Made by a program: the position numbers and the translations under genes. Source: Marinobacter xestospongiae (lineage in GTDB: Bacteria; Pseudomonadota; Gammaproteobacteria; Pseudomonadales; Oleiphilaceae). Taken from it: a stretch of 64,000 nt of DNA. The notes below the pieces were generated by a model, which did not search any database, was not told where the DNA came from, and was given only the letters and a program-made list of their open reading frames with translations. Location of the stretch: contig NZ_JAKZAK010000027.1 in NCBI RefSeq assembly GCF_023156385.1, positions 1 through 64,000 on the forward strand, in the 5' to 3' direction. Below, piece after piece: positions 27,454 to 35,722 of the stretch (positions within the stretch are counted from its first letter, which is position 1; every line of letters starts with the position of its first letter).

Positions 27454-27582
27454 CCAACCATCGGCTCACCCATGCCGTTTGACTGCGGGGCAGGATTTAC
27501 TCATTCCGGTAAGGACTTGGACGCGATCCGACCCGATCAGCCACCAAAAAGCAGCTAACAGCTCAAGTGATGGAGACGTACC

Positions 27583-28632
27583 GTGATTAAACTGAAAGCA
27601 GCTCTCGCCAGCGTTGCCGTAGCCGGTGCCATGGCAGCCGTATCTACCCCGACCCTGGCCCGCGACACGATCAATATCGTCGGTTCCTCAACCGTTTATC
27701 CGTTTGCGACCGTGGTTGCTGAGCGCTTCGGCCGTAACACCGACTTCCCGACCCCGAAACTTGAGTCTACCGGCTCTGGCGGTGGTCTGAAGCTGTTCTG
27801 TGCCGGTATCGGTACCCAGCATCCGGACATCACCAACGCCTCCCGTCGCATGAAGTCCAGCGAGTTTGAACTGTGCCAGAGCAATGGCGTCAAGGACATC
27901 GTTGAAGTCAAGATTGGCAGCGACGGCATCGTTCTGGCCAGCTCCAAAGAAGCCGAGAATCTGGACATCTCCCTGGAGCAGCTGTTCCTGGCCCTGGCCA
28001 AGGAAGTTCCGGACCCCAACGGCGGTGACCGTCTGGTCGCCAACCCTTACCAGAACTGGAGCGACATCGACGCTAGCCTGCCGAACAAGCCGATCCGTGT
28101 GATGGGTCCGCCTCCAACCTCCGGCACCCGTGATGCGTTTAACGAGCTTGCACTTGAGGGTGGCTGTGAAGAGATCCCGATGATCGACGCCATGGAGAAA
28201 GATGCCAAGGAGCAGGTCTGCCAGAGCATTCGTGAAGATGGTGCCTTCGTTGAAGCCGGCGAGAACGACAACCTGATCGTGCAGAAGCTGGCTTCTGACT
28301 CCACCTCTTACGGCGTCTTCGGCTACAGCTTCCTGGAAGAGAACTCCGGTACTCTGCAGGCTGCCACCATCAACGGCATGGAGCCGACCATGGAGAACAT
28401 CAGCTCCGACGCTTACCCGGTTGCCCGCTCCCTGTGGTTCTACGTCAAGAAAGCCCACGTAGGTGTGGTTCCCGGCATCGCCGAGTACGTGGCTGAGTTC
28501 ACCAGTGAAGGTACCTGGGGCGACAACGGCTACCTGGCTGACGTTGGCCTGATCCCGCTGGCCCGCTCTGCCCGCATGCAGGCGTCCGAGAACGCCAACA
28601 GCATGCAAACCATGACTGGCAACGAGCTGTAA
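27583..28632 (+). CDS. pstS: Phosphate ABC transporter substrate-binding protein PstS
   Basis: Periplasmic phosphate receptor of the high-affinity Pst system. 349 residues: signal peptide (cleavage after TPTLA), then INIVGSSTVYPFATVVAERF, STGSGGGLKLFCAGIG, NASRRMKSSEFELC and PPPTSGTRDAFNEL, the phosphate-contacting segments of the family. Start is GTG with GGAG seven bases upstream. First gene of the pst operon, behind a Pho box. A strong stem-loop follows, which would keep pstS message more abundant than pstCAB. Confidence 0.95.
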   Translation: MIKLKAALASVAVAGAMAAVSTPTLARDTINIVGSSTVYPFATVVAERFGRNTDFPTPKLESTGSGGGLKLFCAGIGTQHPDITNASRRMKSSEFELCQSNGVKDIVEVKIGSDGIVLASSKEAENLDISLEQLFLALAKEVPDPNGGDRLVANPYQNWSDIDASLPNKPIRVMGPPPTSGTRDAFNELALEGGCEEIPMIDAMEKDAKEQVCQSIREDGAFVEAGENDNLIVQKLASDSTSYGVFGYSFLEENSGTLQAATINGMEPTMENISSDAYPVARSLWFYVKKAHVGVVPGIAEYVAEFTSEGTWGDNGYLADVGLIPLARSARMQASENANSMQTMTGNEL

Positions 28633-28660
28633 GCTCCGCCAGGACAAGGCAGAATGACCA

Positions 28661-28695
28661 AGAAAAGTGCGGGGCCGGCGGTCTCGCACTTTTCT
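28661..28695 (+). terminator. Stem-loop after pstS (attenuator or mRNA stabiliser)
   Basis: AGAAAAGTGCG (28661-28671) pairs perfectly with CGCACTTTTCT (28685-28695). The T-run lies inside the right arm, as in a terminator with an A-rich left side. It would allow high pstS output and partial read-through to pstC. Confidence 0.6.
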
Positions 28696-28746
28696 CGTCT
28701 GTAAGGAAAGCCCTGAGAAACCAGTTTATACGCGCTAGTATAAGGA

Positions 28747-28910
28747 GCCTCCGAGCAACTCCGAATCACCTCTGCAAGCCTTTTAGGGCCTTCAGAGCGA
28801 CCCTCAATCGGTGTTGCGACGTTTTGAAAGGCAGCCAGCCTTACTGCAACGTCGCGCCTTGATTGCGGGGCGCTCTGAAAGCCAGAGCGGATTCGGAGTT
28901 GCGCGGAGGC
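28747..28910. repeat. Long nested inverted-repeat structure between pstS and pstC
   Basis: The outer arms 28747-28767 and 28890-28910 pair at 20 of 21 positions. CTCTG (28770) pairs with CAGAG (28883). The middle arms 28791-28809 and 28861-28879 pair at 17 of 19. The inner arms GCGACGTT (28816) and AACGTCGC (28848) pair perfectly. A terminal AAGGC/GCCTT hairpin (28828-28842) closes the structure. The left side has an unpaired GCAAGCCTTTTAGGGCC. No open frame. It may be a palindromic mobile element or a structured leader of pstC mRNA. Confidence 0.7.
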
Positions 28911-28950
28911 CCCTAAAGCCTTTGCCAAGCGCCAGACAAAGAGAGAATTC

Positions 28951-30339
28951 ATGCAACCTGCCAACCTGATACCACTGCTGGTGGTGTTGATCGCCATCGC
29001 GTTCGCCCTGGGCTATGCCCGATCCAGGGCCCTGGCGGCGCCGCTGGGTGGCATCCGACACCTCAAGTCCCTACCGTTCTATTACGCAGCCCGGGCGGCC
29101 ATGTGGTGTGGCCTGCCGGCGCTGCTGATTCTGGCCTGCTGGCTCGGCTTTGAAGGCAAAGTGATCCAAACCCTGATCGTTGGCAGCCTGCCCGACGACC
29201 TGCGACCGGAGTCGGCTGGTGAGGCCAGCCTGATTCTGTCGCAGATCAGCAACGTGGCTTCCGGTGCGCTGTCGGCGGATTTTGTCCCCGAGCCCATCGC
29301 CGAGGCGGCCACCCGCCTGACCGCCCTGCGTGAAGACAGCAAGCTGATGATGACTCTGCTGGTGGTGGTGATTGCGGTGCTGGGCGGTTTCCTGGCCTGG
29401 CTGCGGATTGCACCCCATATCAACGCGCGGGAGAAGTTCGAGACCACCCTGCGGCGGATCTTTTTTGCCTGTGCCGCAGTGGCCATTCTCACCACCGTTG
29501 GCATCGTGTTCTCGGTGATCTTCGAGACCATCCGGTTTTTCGACAAGGTGCCGATGACCGAATTCCTGTTCGGTTCTTCCTGGAGTCCGCAGACCGCCAT
29601 CCGGGTGGACCAGGTGGGCGCGGAAGGCGCCTTCGGCATGATCCCGCTGTTTGTCGGTACCCTGCTGATTTCCGCCATTGCCATGGTGGTGGCAGTGCCG
29701 GTGGGGCTGATGTCCGCCATCTACCTGTCCGAATACGCCACCAAGCGGGTGCGGGGTATCGTCAAGCCGCTGCTGGAAATGCTCGCCGGGGTTCCCACCG
29801 TGGTCTACGGCTTCTTCGCCGCGCTGACGGTGGCGCCGTTCATTACTGACCTGGCCGCTGCGCTGGGTTTGCAGGCGTCCGCGGAGAGCGCGCTGGCCGC
29901 CGGTCTGGTGATGGGGGTGATGATCATCCCGTTCGTGTCGTCACTGTCTGACGACGTCATCAATGCCGTGCCCCAGTCCCTGCGGGATGGTTCCCTGGCG
30001 CTGGGCGCGACCCAGTCCGAAACCATGAAGAAGGTTATCTTCCCCGCGGCCCTGCCGGGCATCATGGGGGGCATCCTGCTGGCGGTGTCCCGGGCCATTG
30101 GTGAAACCATGATCGTGGTTATGGCTGCCGGTCTGGCCGCCAACCTTACCGCCAACCCGCTGGATGCTGTCACCACCGTCACCGTTCAGATCGTGACCCT
30201 GCTGGTGGGTGACCAGGAGTTCGACAGTGCCAAGACACTGGCCGCCTTCGCCCTGGGCATGATGCTGTTCATCGTCACCCTGGTGCTCAACATCATCGCC
30301 CTCCATGTGGTTCGCAAATATCGGGAACAGTATGACTAA
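28951..30339 (+). CDS. pstC: Phosphate ABC transporter permease PstC
   Basis: 462 residues. Two N-terminal membrane helices and a periplasmic insert of about 120 residues precede the binding-protein-dependent permease core. The core contains the coupling segment SLALGATQSETMKKVIFPAALPGIMGG. The long N-terminus is a known variant of PstC in gammaproteobacteria. With PstA it forms the inner-membrane phosphate channel. Its last eight bases overlap the start of pstA. Confidence 0.93.
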   Translation: MQPANLIPLLVVLIAIAFALGYARSRALAAPLGGIRHLKSLPFYYAARAAMWCGLPALLILACWLGFEGKVIQTLIVGSLPDDLRPESAGEASLILSQISNVASGALSADFVPEPIAEAATRLTALREDSKLMMTLLVVVIAVLGGFLAWLRIAPHINAREKFETTLRRIFFACAAVAILTTVGIVFSVIFETIRFFDKVPMTEFLFGSSWSPQTAIRVDQVGAEGAFGMIPLFVGTLLISAIAMVVAVPVGLMSAIYLSEYATKRVRGIVKPLLEMLAGVPTVVYGFFAALTVAPFITDLAAALGLQASAESALAAGLVMGVMIIPFVSSLSDDVINAVPQSLRDGSLALGATQSETMKKVIFPAALPGIMGGILLAVSRAIGETMIVVMAAGLAANLTANPLDAVTTVTVQIVTLLVGDQEFDSAKTLAAFALGMMLFIVTLVLNIIALHVVRKYREQYD

Positions 30340-31612
30340 TCCAACTTCTCAGGCGGAGATCGTCCGCCAGTCGCTGAAGCGGCGCTATCGCAAGGAACGG
30401 CGCTTCCGGGCCTATGGCATTGCCGCCATCGCCGTGGCTCTGCTGGCCCTGGTAACGCTGTTTACCGACATCATCAGCAAAGGCTACACCGGTTTCCTGA
30501 AGACCACGGTGACCCTGGAGGTGACCCTGGACCAGGACCTGATGTACCTGGAAGACGCCACCGACGATAAAGCCCTGCGCATGGCCGATTTCAAGGCGCC
30601 GCTGCTGGCGGCGTTGCAGAAAGAGGTGCCCCAGGCTACGTCCGAGCGCGAGGACCAGCGTGCCCTTAACGGCCTGGTGTCCAGCTACGCCACCAACGAG
30701 CTGAAAGACGCCCTCAAGGCCGATCCGTCAATTCTGGGGACCACCCAGACGATGACGTTCCTGGCCAGCGACGATGTGGATGTTTACGTCAAGCACAAGG
30801 GCGACACCACCTACTCCATCAAGCTCAGCGAGCGCCAGCAGCAGTGGGCCGACCAACTGGTGGAGAAGGGCGTCATCGAGAACTCCTTCAACGACGTGTT
30901 CTTCTCCCACGGCGACAGCCGTGAGCCGGGCAATGCCGGTGTGCTGGGGGCAATGGTGGGCTCCCTGCTGACCATGCTGGTGACCCTGTTCCTGTCGTTC
31001 CCGATCGGGGTGGCGGCGGCCATCTATCTGGAGGAGTTTGCGCCCCAGAACAAGCTCACTGACTTCATTGAAGTCAACATCAACAACCTCGCGGCGGTGC
31101 CGTCGATCATCTTCGGTCTGCTGGGTCTGGCGATCTTCATCAACCTGTTTGGCATGCCCCGGTCGGTGCCGGTGGTGGGTGGTCTGGTACTGATGCTGAT
31201 GACCCTGCCCACCATCATCATTTCCAGCCGCGCCGCCATCAAAAGTGTGCCGCCGTCGATCCGCGAAGCGGCCGAGGGAATTGGCGCCTCGAAGATGCAG
31301 GTGGTGTTGCATCACGTCCTGCCGCTGGCGCTGCCAGGCATGCTGACCGGCTCGATCATCGGCATGGCCCAGGCGCTGGGCGAAACCGCGCCGTTGTTGT
31401 TGATTGGTATGGTGGCGTTTATCGTGGATGTGCCGGATGGCTTCTTCGATTCCGCCACGGTTTTGCCGGTCCAGATCTTCCTGTGGGCAGGCAGCCCGGA
31501 GCTGGGCTTTATCGAACGCGCGTCGGCGGCCATTATGGTGCTGCTGACCTTCCTGATCAGTATGAATGCATTGGCCATTTGGCTGCGTAAACGTCTCGAG
31601 CGCCGGTGGTAA
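30332..31612 (+). CDS. pstA: Phosphate ABC transporter permease PstA
   Basis: About 426 residues. A cytoplasmic basic N-terminus (RQSLKRRYRKERRFRAYG), one helix and a roughly 170-residue insert lead to the permease core. The core carries the coupling loop GIGASKMQVVLHHVLPLALPGMLTG. ATG 30332 overlaps the pstC stop by eight bases and is preferred over ATG 30305, which lies deep inside pstC. It partners PstC in the inner membrane. Confidence 0.92.
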   Translation: MTNPTSQAEIVRQSLKRRYRKERRFRAYGIAAIAVALLALVTLFTDIISKGYTGFLKTTVTLEVTLDQDLMYLEDATDDKALRMADFKAPLLAALQKEVPQATSEREDQRALNGLVSSYATNELKDALKADPSILGTTQTMTFLASDDVDVYVKHKGDTTYSIKLSERQQQWADQLVEKGVIENSFNDVFFSHGDSREPGNAGVLGAMVGSLLTMLVTLFLSFPIGVAAAIYLEEFAPQNKLTDFIEVNINNLAAVPSIIFGLLGLAIFINLFGMPRSVPVVGGLVLMLMTLPTIIISSRAAIKSVPPSIREAAEGIGASKMQVVLHHVLPLALPGMLTGSIIGMAQALGETAPLLLIGMVAFIVDVPDGFFDSATVLPVQIFLWAGSPELGFIERASAAIMVLLTFLISMNALAIWLRKRLERRW

Positions 31613-31622
31613 GGAGAATCCC

Positions 31623-32519
31623 ATGAGTACCCTGAACGCAAGTCTTTCCAACGAACAGGCCCAGCGTGATCTGGCCGAAGCGTCAGCTCCTGCCGCTGCC
31701 CCGGAGAAACCGGCCGAGAGCGTCATCGAATACGGCAAAACCGTGGGCACACCGTTCTCCGACGATCCCAAGTTCACCCTGCGGGATGTGGAGGTGTTCT
31801 ACGGTGATACCCAGGCCATCAAGGGCATCAGCCTGGACATCGCCAAGAACGAGGTCATCGCCTTTATCGGTCCGTCCGGCTGTGGTAAATCAACGTTCCT
31901 GCGTTGCCTCAACCGGATGAACGATTCCATCGACATCTGCCGGGTCAAGGGCCAGCTGCAGCTGGACGGCAAGGATCTCTACGATCCCAAGAACGACGTG
32001 GTGGAACTGCGGGCCCGGGTGGGCATGGTGTTCCAGAAGCCCAACCCGTTCCCCAAGTCGATCTACGACAACGTTGCCTACGGACCGCGCATTCACGGCC
32101 TGGCCAACCGCAAGTCAGAGCTCGACGACATTGTTGAGAACAGCCTGCGCAAGGCCGGTCTTTGGGACGAGGTGAAGGATCGCCTGGATGCCCCGGCCAC
32201 CGGCATGTCCGGCGGTCAGCAGCAGCGGCTGTGTATTGCCCGTACCATCGCCGTAAGCCCCGAAGTGGTGCTGATGGATGAGCCCTGCTCGGCGCTGGAC
32301 CCCATCGCCACGGCGCGGGTCGAGGAGCTGATTGCCGAACTGTCGCAAAGCTACACCATCATCATCGTTACCCACTCGATGCAGCAGGCGGCCCGGGTCT
32401 CCCATCGCACCGCCTACTTCCACCTGGGCCACCTGGTGGAAGTGAATGAGACCAACAAGGTCTTCACCGCCCCGGAGCATGAGCTGACCGAGTCCTACAT
32501 TACCGGTCGCTTCGGCTAA
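31623..32519 (+). CDS. pstB: Phosphate ABC transporter ATP-binding protein PstB
   Basis: 298 residues. Walker A GPSGCGKST (about residues 83-91), the family's LRCLNRMNDSI, signature MSGGQQQRLCIAR and Walker B VVLMDEPCSALDP are all intact. A roughly 45-residue N-terminal extension (Ala/Glu-rich) precedes the domain. The start has AAGGAGA eight bases upstream. It powers phosphate import by PstCA and, with PhoU, takes part in signalling to PhoR. Confidence 0.95.
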   Translation: MSTLNASLSNEQAQRDLAEASAPAAAPEKPAESVIEYGKTVGTPFSDDPKFTLRDVEVFYGDTQAIKGISLDIAKNEVIAFIGPSGCGKSTFLRCLNRMNDSIDICRVKGQLQLDGKDLYDPKNDVVELRARVGMVFQKPNPFPKSIYDNVAYGPRIHGLANRKSELDDIVENSLRKAGLWDEVKDRLDAPATGMSGGQQQRLCIARTIAVSPEVVLMDEPCSALDPIATARVEELIAELSQSYTIIIVTHSMQQAARVSHRTAYFHLGHLVEVNETNKVFTAPEHELTESYITGRFG

Positions 32520-32557
32520 CGCCGGCCACGGTGGACCAGAGAAGGAGAATACAGGCA

Positions 32558-33280
32558 ATGCCGAACCAGAAAGACGACGTCTACGGTGATCACATCTCCC
32601 ACCAGTTCAACGAAGAACTGGCGGAGCTCAAGACCCAGTTCCTGAAAATGGGCGGACTGGTTGAGCAGCAGCTGGCTGACGCGGTCAAGGCCCTGATCGA
32701 CAACGACGGCCACCTGGCCGACGAAATCCGCGCCCGCGACAAGACCGTGGACCGGATGGAAGTGGAGATCGACGAGGAGTCCACCCGGGTCATCGCCCGT
32801 CGCCAGCCCACCGCCCGCGACCTGCGCCTGGTGGTGTCGGTGATCAAGATGGTGGCCGACCTGGAGCGGGTCGGGGATGAAGCCAAGAAAATCGCCAAGT
32901 TCGCCATGGGCTTGTCCGAGGAAGGCAAGGCGCCGCGCGGTTACGTGGAAGTGCGCCACATCGGCAACCACGTGGGCGGTATGCTGCACGACGCCTTGGA
33001 CGCCTTTGCCCGGCTGGATTCCGAGCTGGCGCTGCAGGTGATGAAGGAAGACAAGCGGGTGGATGAAGAGTATCAGGCGGCAATCCGCAGCCTGCTGACC
33101 TTCATGATGGAAGACACCCGCAACATCTCCCGCTGCATGTCGGTGATGTGGGTGCTGCGGGCACTGGAGCGGGTGGGCGACCACGCCTGCAACATCGCCG
33201 AGAACGTCATCTTCATGGTCAAGGGAGAAGACGTTCGCCACACCTCAATGGAGGAGGCGGAGCGGGTCGTCAGTCAGTAA
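32558..33280 (+). CDS. phoU: Phosphate signalling regulator PhoU
   Basis: 240 residues, all-helical. Two PhoU repeats each hold the metal-binding E/DxxxD pattern (IKMVADLERVGDEAKKIAKF and LRALERVGDHACNIAENV). It links Pst transport to the PhoR sensor kinase and keeps the Pho regulon off when phosphate is ample. ATG 32558 has AGGAGA upstream. No phoB or phoR in the window. An intrinsic terminator follows at once. Confidence 0.95.
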   Translation: MPNQKDDVYGDHISHQFNEELAELKTQFLKMGGLVEQQLADAVKALIDNDGHLADEIRARDKTVDRMEVEIDEESTRVIARRQPTARDLRLVVSVIKMVADLERVGDEAKKIAKFAMGLSEEGKAPRGYVEVRHIGNHVGGMLHDALDAFARLDSELALQVMKEDKRVDEEYQAAIRSLLTFMMEDTRNISRCMSVMWVLRALERVGDHACNIAENVIFMVKGEDVRHTSMEEAERVVSQ

Positions 33281-33303
33281 CAGCGATTGCTCAAACGATA
33301 GCG

Positions 33304-33340
33304 AAAACCGGCACAGGCCTTTGCCTGCGCCGGTTTTTTT
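33304..33340 (+). terminator. Intrinsic terminator of the pst-phoU operon
   Basis: AAAACCGGC pairs with GCCGG followed by seven T residues; the inner CAGGC/GCCTG pairing extends the stem. Placed 24 bases after the phoU stop. Confidence 0.9.
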
Positions 33341-33520
33341 ATGCTGATGTTTATTTCATGTCCGTACTGTTGTGCCTGTATATCTCGGCATGTCTGGGTT
33401 CTCTTAGAGCCCCTCCTGGTACAGGGACACGGTGGCATTCGGAGCCACAGGGACAAAGATCCCGCTGTGCTTCAGCGTCTCCCTTGCTAAAGACGTTACG
33501 CAGGCATTATCAAGCCTGCG

Positions 33521-33549
33521 TTGACACGCGTCACGTGACGCAATACGCT
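33521..33549 (+). promoter_or_regulatory. higBA promoter with palindromic operator
   Basis: TTGACA (33521-33526) and TACGCT (33544-33549) are 17 bases apart. The spacer contains the perfect 14-base palindrome GCGTCACGTGACGC (33528-33541). A repressor bound there would block RNA polymerase; HigA is the natural candidate. The toxin ATG follows the -10 by only seven bases, so the message is nearly leaderless. Confidence 0.65.
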
Positions 33550-33556
33550 TTGGCTC

Positions 33557-33838
33557 ATGATCAAGTCTTTCGCTGACAAAAGAACTCAAGAGCTTTACTC
33601 CGAGGGCAAATCAAAGAGATTTCCTGCGGACGTTGCTTCGAGAGCGGCCAGGAAACTCGAATACGTGAATCTGGCCTTGCAGCTGGAGGATTTGAAAGTG
33701 CCGCCCGGCAATCGCCTCCATCCATTGTCGGGAGACAGGATTGGGCAGCACGCAATTTCAATAAATGATCAGTGGCGCATCTGTTTTCGTTTTGAGGATG
33801 GCGATGCCTATGAGGTCGAAGTGTGTGACTACCACTGA
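33557..33838 (+). CDS. higB: HigB-type toxin (RelE/ParE superfamily mRNA interferase)
   Basis: 93 residues with the plasmid-killer/HigB pattern: MIKSFADKRTQELYSEGK, ARRKL-like segment at AARKLEYVNLALQLEDL, PPGNRLHPLSGDRIGQHAISINDQWRICFRF, and the closing VEVCDYH. It should cleave mRNA on the ribosome when free of antitoxin. The toxin gene comes first, as usual for hig loci. Base composition is less GC-rich than the pst operon next to it. Nearly leaderless start. Confidence 0.9.
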   Translation: MIKSFADKRTQELYSEGKSKRFPADVASRAARKLEYVNLALQLEDLKVPPGNRLHPLSGDRIGQHAISINDQWRICFRFEDGDAYEVEVCDYH

Positions 33839-33852
33839 GTGAGGTGATGACT

Positions 33853-34167
33853 ATGGCTATTCCTAATACTACCGGCATGCAGCGTAAGCCAACTCACCCG
33901 GGTGAAATGCTGAGAGAAGATTTCCTGTCGGACTATGGCCTGACTGTTTCGGGGTTGGCTGAATCTCTGGGTGTCTCGCGCCAGTCAGTGAATGAATTAC
34001 TGCGTGAGCGCCGTGCTGTCAGTCCGGAAATGTCGCTTCGGCTCGCCCGCTTTTTTGGCAACTCCCCGGAGTTCTGGCTGAATGCGCAGCGATCTGTTGA
34101 TCTTTGGACGGCGGCGCAGTCGGTCAAGGACGAAGTGGAACGGATTAAACCGATACATGCGGCATAG
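33853..34167 (+). CDS. higA: HigA-type antitoxin (XRE family)
   Basis: About 104 residues. The N-terminal RKPTHPGEMLREDFL is the HigA signature. The helix-turn-helix is LTVSGLAESLGVSRQSVNELL, followed by RLARFFGNSPEFWLNAQ. It neutralises HigB and represses the promoter. Three starts are possible (GTG 33844, ATG 33847, ATG 33853); 33853 is preferred because GAGG lies eight bases before it. It follows the toxin stop by 14 bases. Confidence 0.9.
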   Translation: MAIPNTTGMQRKPTHPGEMLREDFLSDYGLTVSGLAESLGVSRQSVNELLRERRAVSPEMSLRLARFFGNSPEFWLNAQRSVDLWTAAQSVKDEVERIKPIHAA

Positions 34168-34220
34168 CCAAGTGGGTGAAGCTGACAAGCCGTTGAATGT
34201 GGCGTTAGATTTCAAAGCCT

Positions 34221-34484
34221 ATGACTGAGCAATATTCAATAGCTGAGAAGTTCGAGATCACAGGTAGAGGCGTCGTTGTTGTTATAGACGAGGTTACCGG
34301 TCGAGTGCCGGGAACAGTGTACAAAGTCGAATTGAAAGGAGCTTATGGCGACCGGGTTGTGGCGGAGGCGCTGAAAGAGTGGTTGTTGCGAAGATGTACG
34401 GGGTCGTTTGAAAAGGAAGCCTATTTTCTTTCGGGATTGCACAAAACTGATGTGCCAGAACATGCAGTTTTGGTGTTCATCTGA
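34221..34484 (+). CDS. Small hypothetical protein
   Basis: 87 residues, mixed alpha/beta, no membrane segment or signal peptide; acidic N-terminal half (KFEITGRGVVVVIDEVTG) and a basic middle (EALKEWLLRRC). I do not recognise it. It follows higA by 53 bases in the same direction, in the same relatively AT-rich patch. Coding status is supported only by its open frame and position. It could be carried with the toxin-antitoxin locus. Confidence 0.45.
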   Translation: MTEQYSIAEKFEITGRGVVVVIDEVTGRVPGTVYKVELKGAYGDRVVAEALKEWLLRRCTGSFEKEAYFLSGLHKTDVPEHAVLVFI

Positions 34485-34600
34485 TGCGCCGAAATTTAAC
34501 CAGTGGTTAAGTTTGGGCGAATTGCTGTCGACAAATTTGTATAACCTGCTCTAATGCATGCGCTCCAGCAAACTCTGACACCAATACAAGGCGTGGTGGC

Positions 34601-35080
34601 ATGAATCTATCAGGCAATGAGAATGGTTCGTTGGTCTGGATGTATGTTGTATTGCTGATGTGGATTCTGTTGTGGGCGGGGTTCAATTTCTGGGCCTTCT
34701 TTCAGGGCATACAGTGGTCGCTGGATGCTCTGGTCATACTGCTTGCAAGTCTGTCCTTTATTGGCATCTTTTGTTGGCTGATTTACATGGCGATTCTGGG
34801 GAAGAAAGTACTCCCAAAAATCGATCGGCTGGTTTACCCGGAGCGCACGGCCAACGCCCGGTATCCTGATAACCTGAAGTTAAAGATCCTGCGTTTGAAT
34901 GAGTATGCGGCGGCGATTACCAGCAAACGAGCCCGCAGATTGAACCCTTTGCCCGTTGACCTGAGGCAACTGCCTGATCATTTGCGGATTCCGGTGGTGG
35001 CCTACATCCACTGGTTAAGCCTTTGTGTATTGGTTGCCGTGGTCAGTATGGGGTTGGTTTGGTACCAAGGGAGCCTCTGA
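34601..35080 (+). CDS. Small membrane protein of unknown function
   Basis: 159 residues with three predicted membrane helices: two near the N-terminus (WMYVVLLMWILLWAGFNFWA and LVILLASLSFIGIFCWLIYM) and one at the C-terminus (LSLCVLVAVVSMGLVW). A basic cytoplasmic stretch of about 70 residues lies between. No family recognised. It is the last gene of the accessory patch and converges on the PilZ-like gene, with a strong stem-loop between them. Confidence 0.5.
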   Translation: MNLSGNENGSLVWMYVVLLMWILLWAGFNFWAFFQGIQWSLDALVILLASLSFIGIFCWLIYMAILGKKVLPKIDRLVYPERTANARYPDNLKLKILRLNEYAAAITSKRARRLNPLPVDLRQLPDHLRIPVVAYIHWLSLCVLVAVVSMGLVWYQGSL

Positions 35081-35121
35081 TCAACTACTAAGTTCTGCTC
35101 ACATCCAGCCACAGCACAGTT

Positions 35122-35143
35122 GGGTTGGCCACCAGGCCAACCC
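35122..35143. terminator. Shared stem-loop between convergent genes
   Basis: GGGTTGGCC (35122-35130) pairs perfectly with GGCCAACCC (35135-35143) around ACCA. It lies between the stops at 35080 and 35147 and folds on both strands. There is no U-tract, so its strength as a terminator is uncertain. Confidence 0.55.
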
Positions 35144-35146
35144 GCC

Positions 35147-35566
35147 TCAGGGTGTTGCCAGCAATCGTTGCCGTAGCTTGGCGCTGCGGGCCAGCAGGCC
35201 CTCAATCCTTGCCAGTTGCGCCACCGTGGATTCCGCGCGCATGGTGCGGTTGGCGGCGAAATCGAACGCCAGCCCGACCCGGCAGTGGCCGGATTCCCGG
35301 CGGACGTTTTTTACCACTGCCAGTATCTTCTCCAGATCCAGTTGGCCGGCTTCCATCGACAACGCGGCACGCAGTTCCAGGGTGTCGCCGGGGGCGGGCT
35401 CCCGGTCCGGTTCCACCACCATCGACAGGCCTTCGCGGGTAAAATCCTCACCGATAGCCGGGTGGAAGCGTGAGAAAAGACCCCGGCGACGGCGCCACTC
35501 CAGGGTGAGCTCGGCGGCGGGCATGCGGCGATGGCGACGGCGTTCCTGCTGAGGGAAAGCGGGCAT
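35147..35566 (-). CDS. PilZ-like domain protein
   Basis: About 139 residues. The arginine-rich opening QERRRHRRMPA fits the RxxxR cyclic-di-GMP contact of PilZ domains, followed by a beta-rich segment (DFTREGLSMVVE, in the place of the usual DxSxxG). The second half is a helical tail (ARIEGLLARSAKLRQRLL). The DxSxxG motif is degenerate, so nucleotide binding is uncertain. ATG 35566 has GAGGA eight bases upstream; the longer open frame is rejected. It is divergent from the esterase gene. Confidence 0.6.
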   Translation of the reverse strand: MPAFPQQERRRHRRMPAAELTLEWRRRRGLFSRFHPAIGEDFTREGLSMVVEPDREPAPGDTLELRAALSMEAGQLDLEKILAVVKNVRRESGHCRVGLAFDFAANRTMRAESTVAQLARIEGLLARSAKLRQRLLATP

Positions 35567-35722
35567 GGCGCGGGTCCTCATGACTGGCGGAAAATGTTCG
35601 CTCACTGTAGCCTGTGGATCGCTGGGAAAGCGCGAAGGCTTCCACATTTCCAGGGTTTGATGCAGAGAAAACAAACGTATGACGACACCCGCGGGTAACC
35701 GCCGAACAACGGAGCGATGGGC

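Larger units (their letters stand above)
28633..28950. other. pstS-pstC intergenic region
   Basis: 318 bases with no gene. It holds the post-pstS stem-loop (28661-28695) and the large nested palindrome (28747-28910). The remaining 40 bases before pstC carry a weak AGAGAG ribosome site. Confidence 0.7.

Noticed and set aside
33404..33589. 61-codon minus-strand frame upstream of higB
   Set aside because: It overlaps the higBA promoter and toxin start, with no supporting ribosome site or family.
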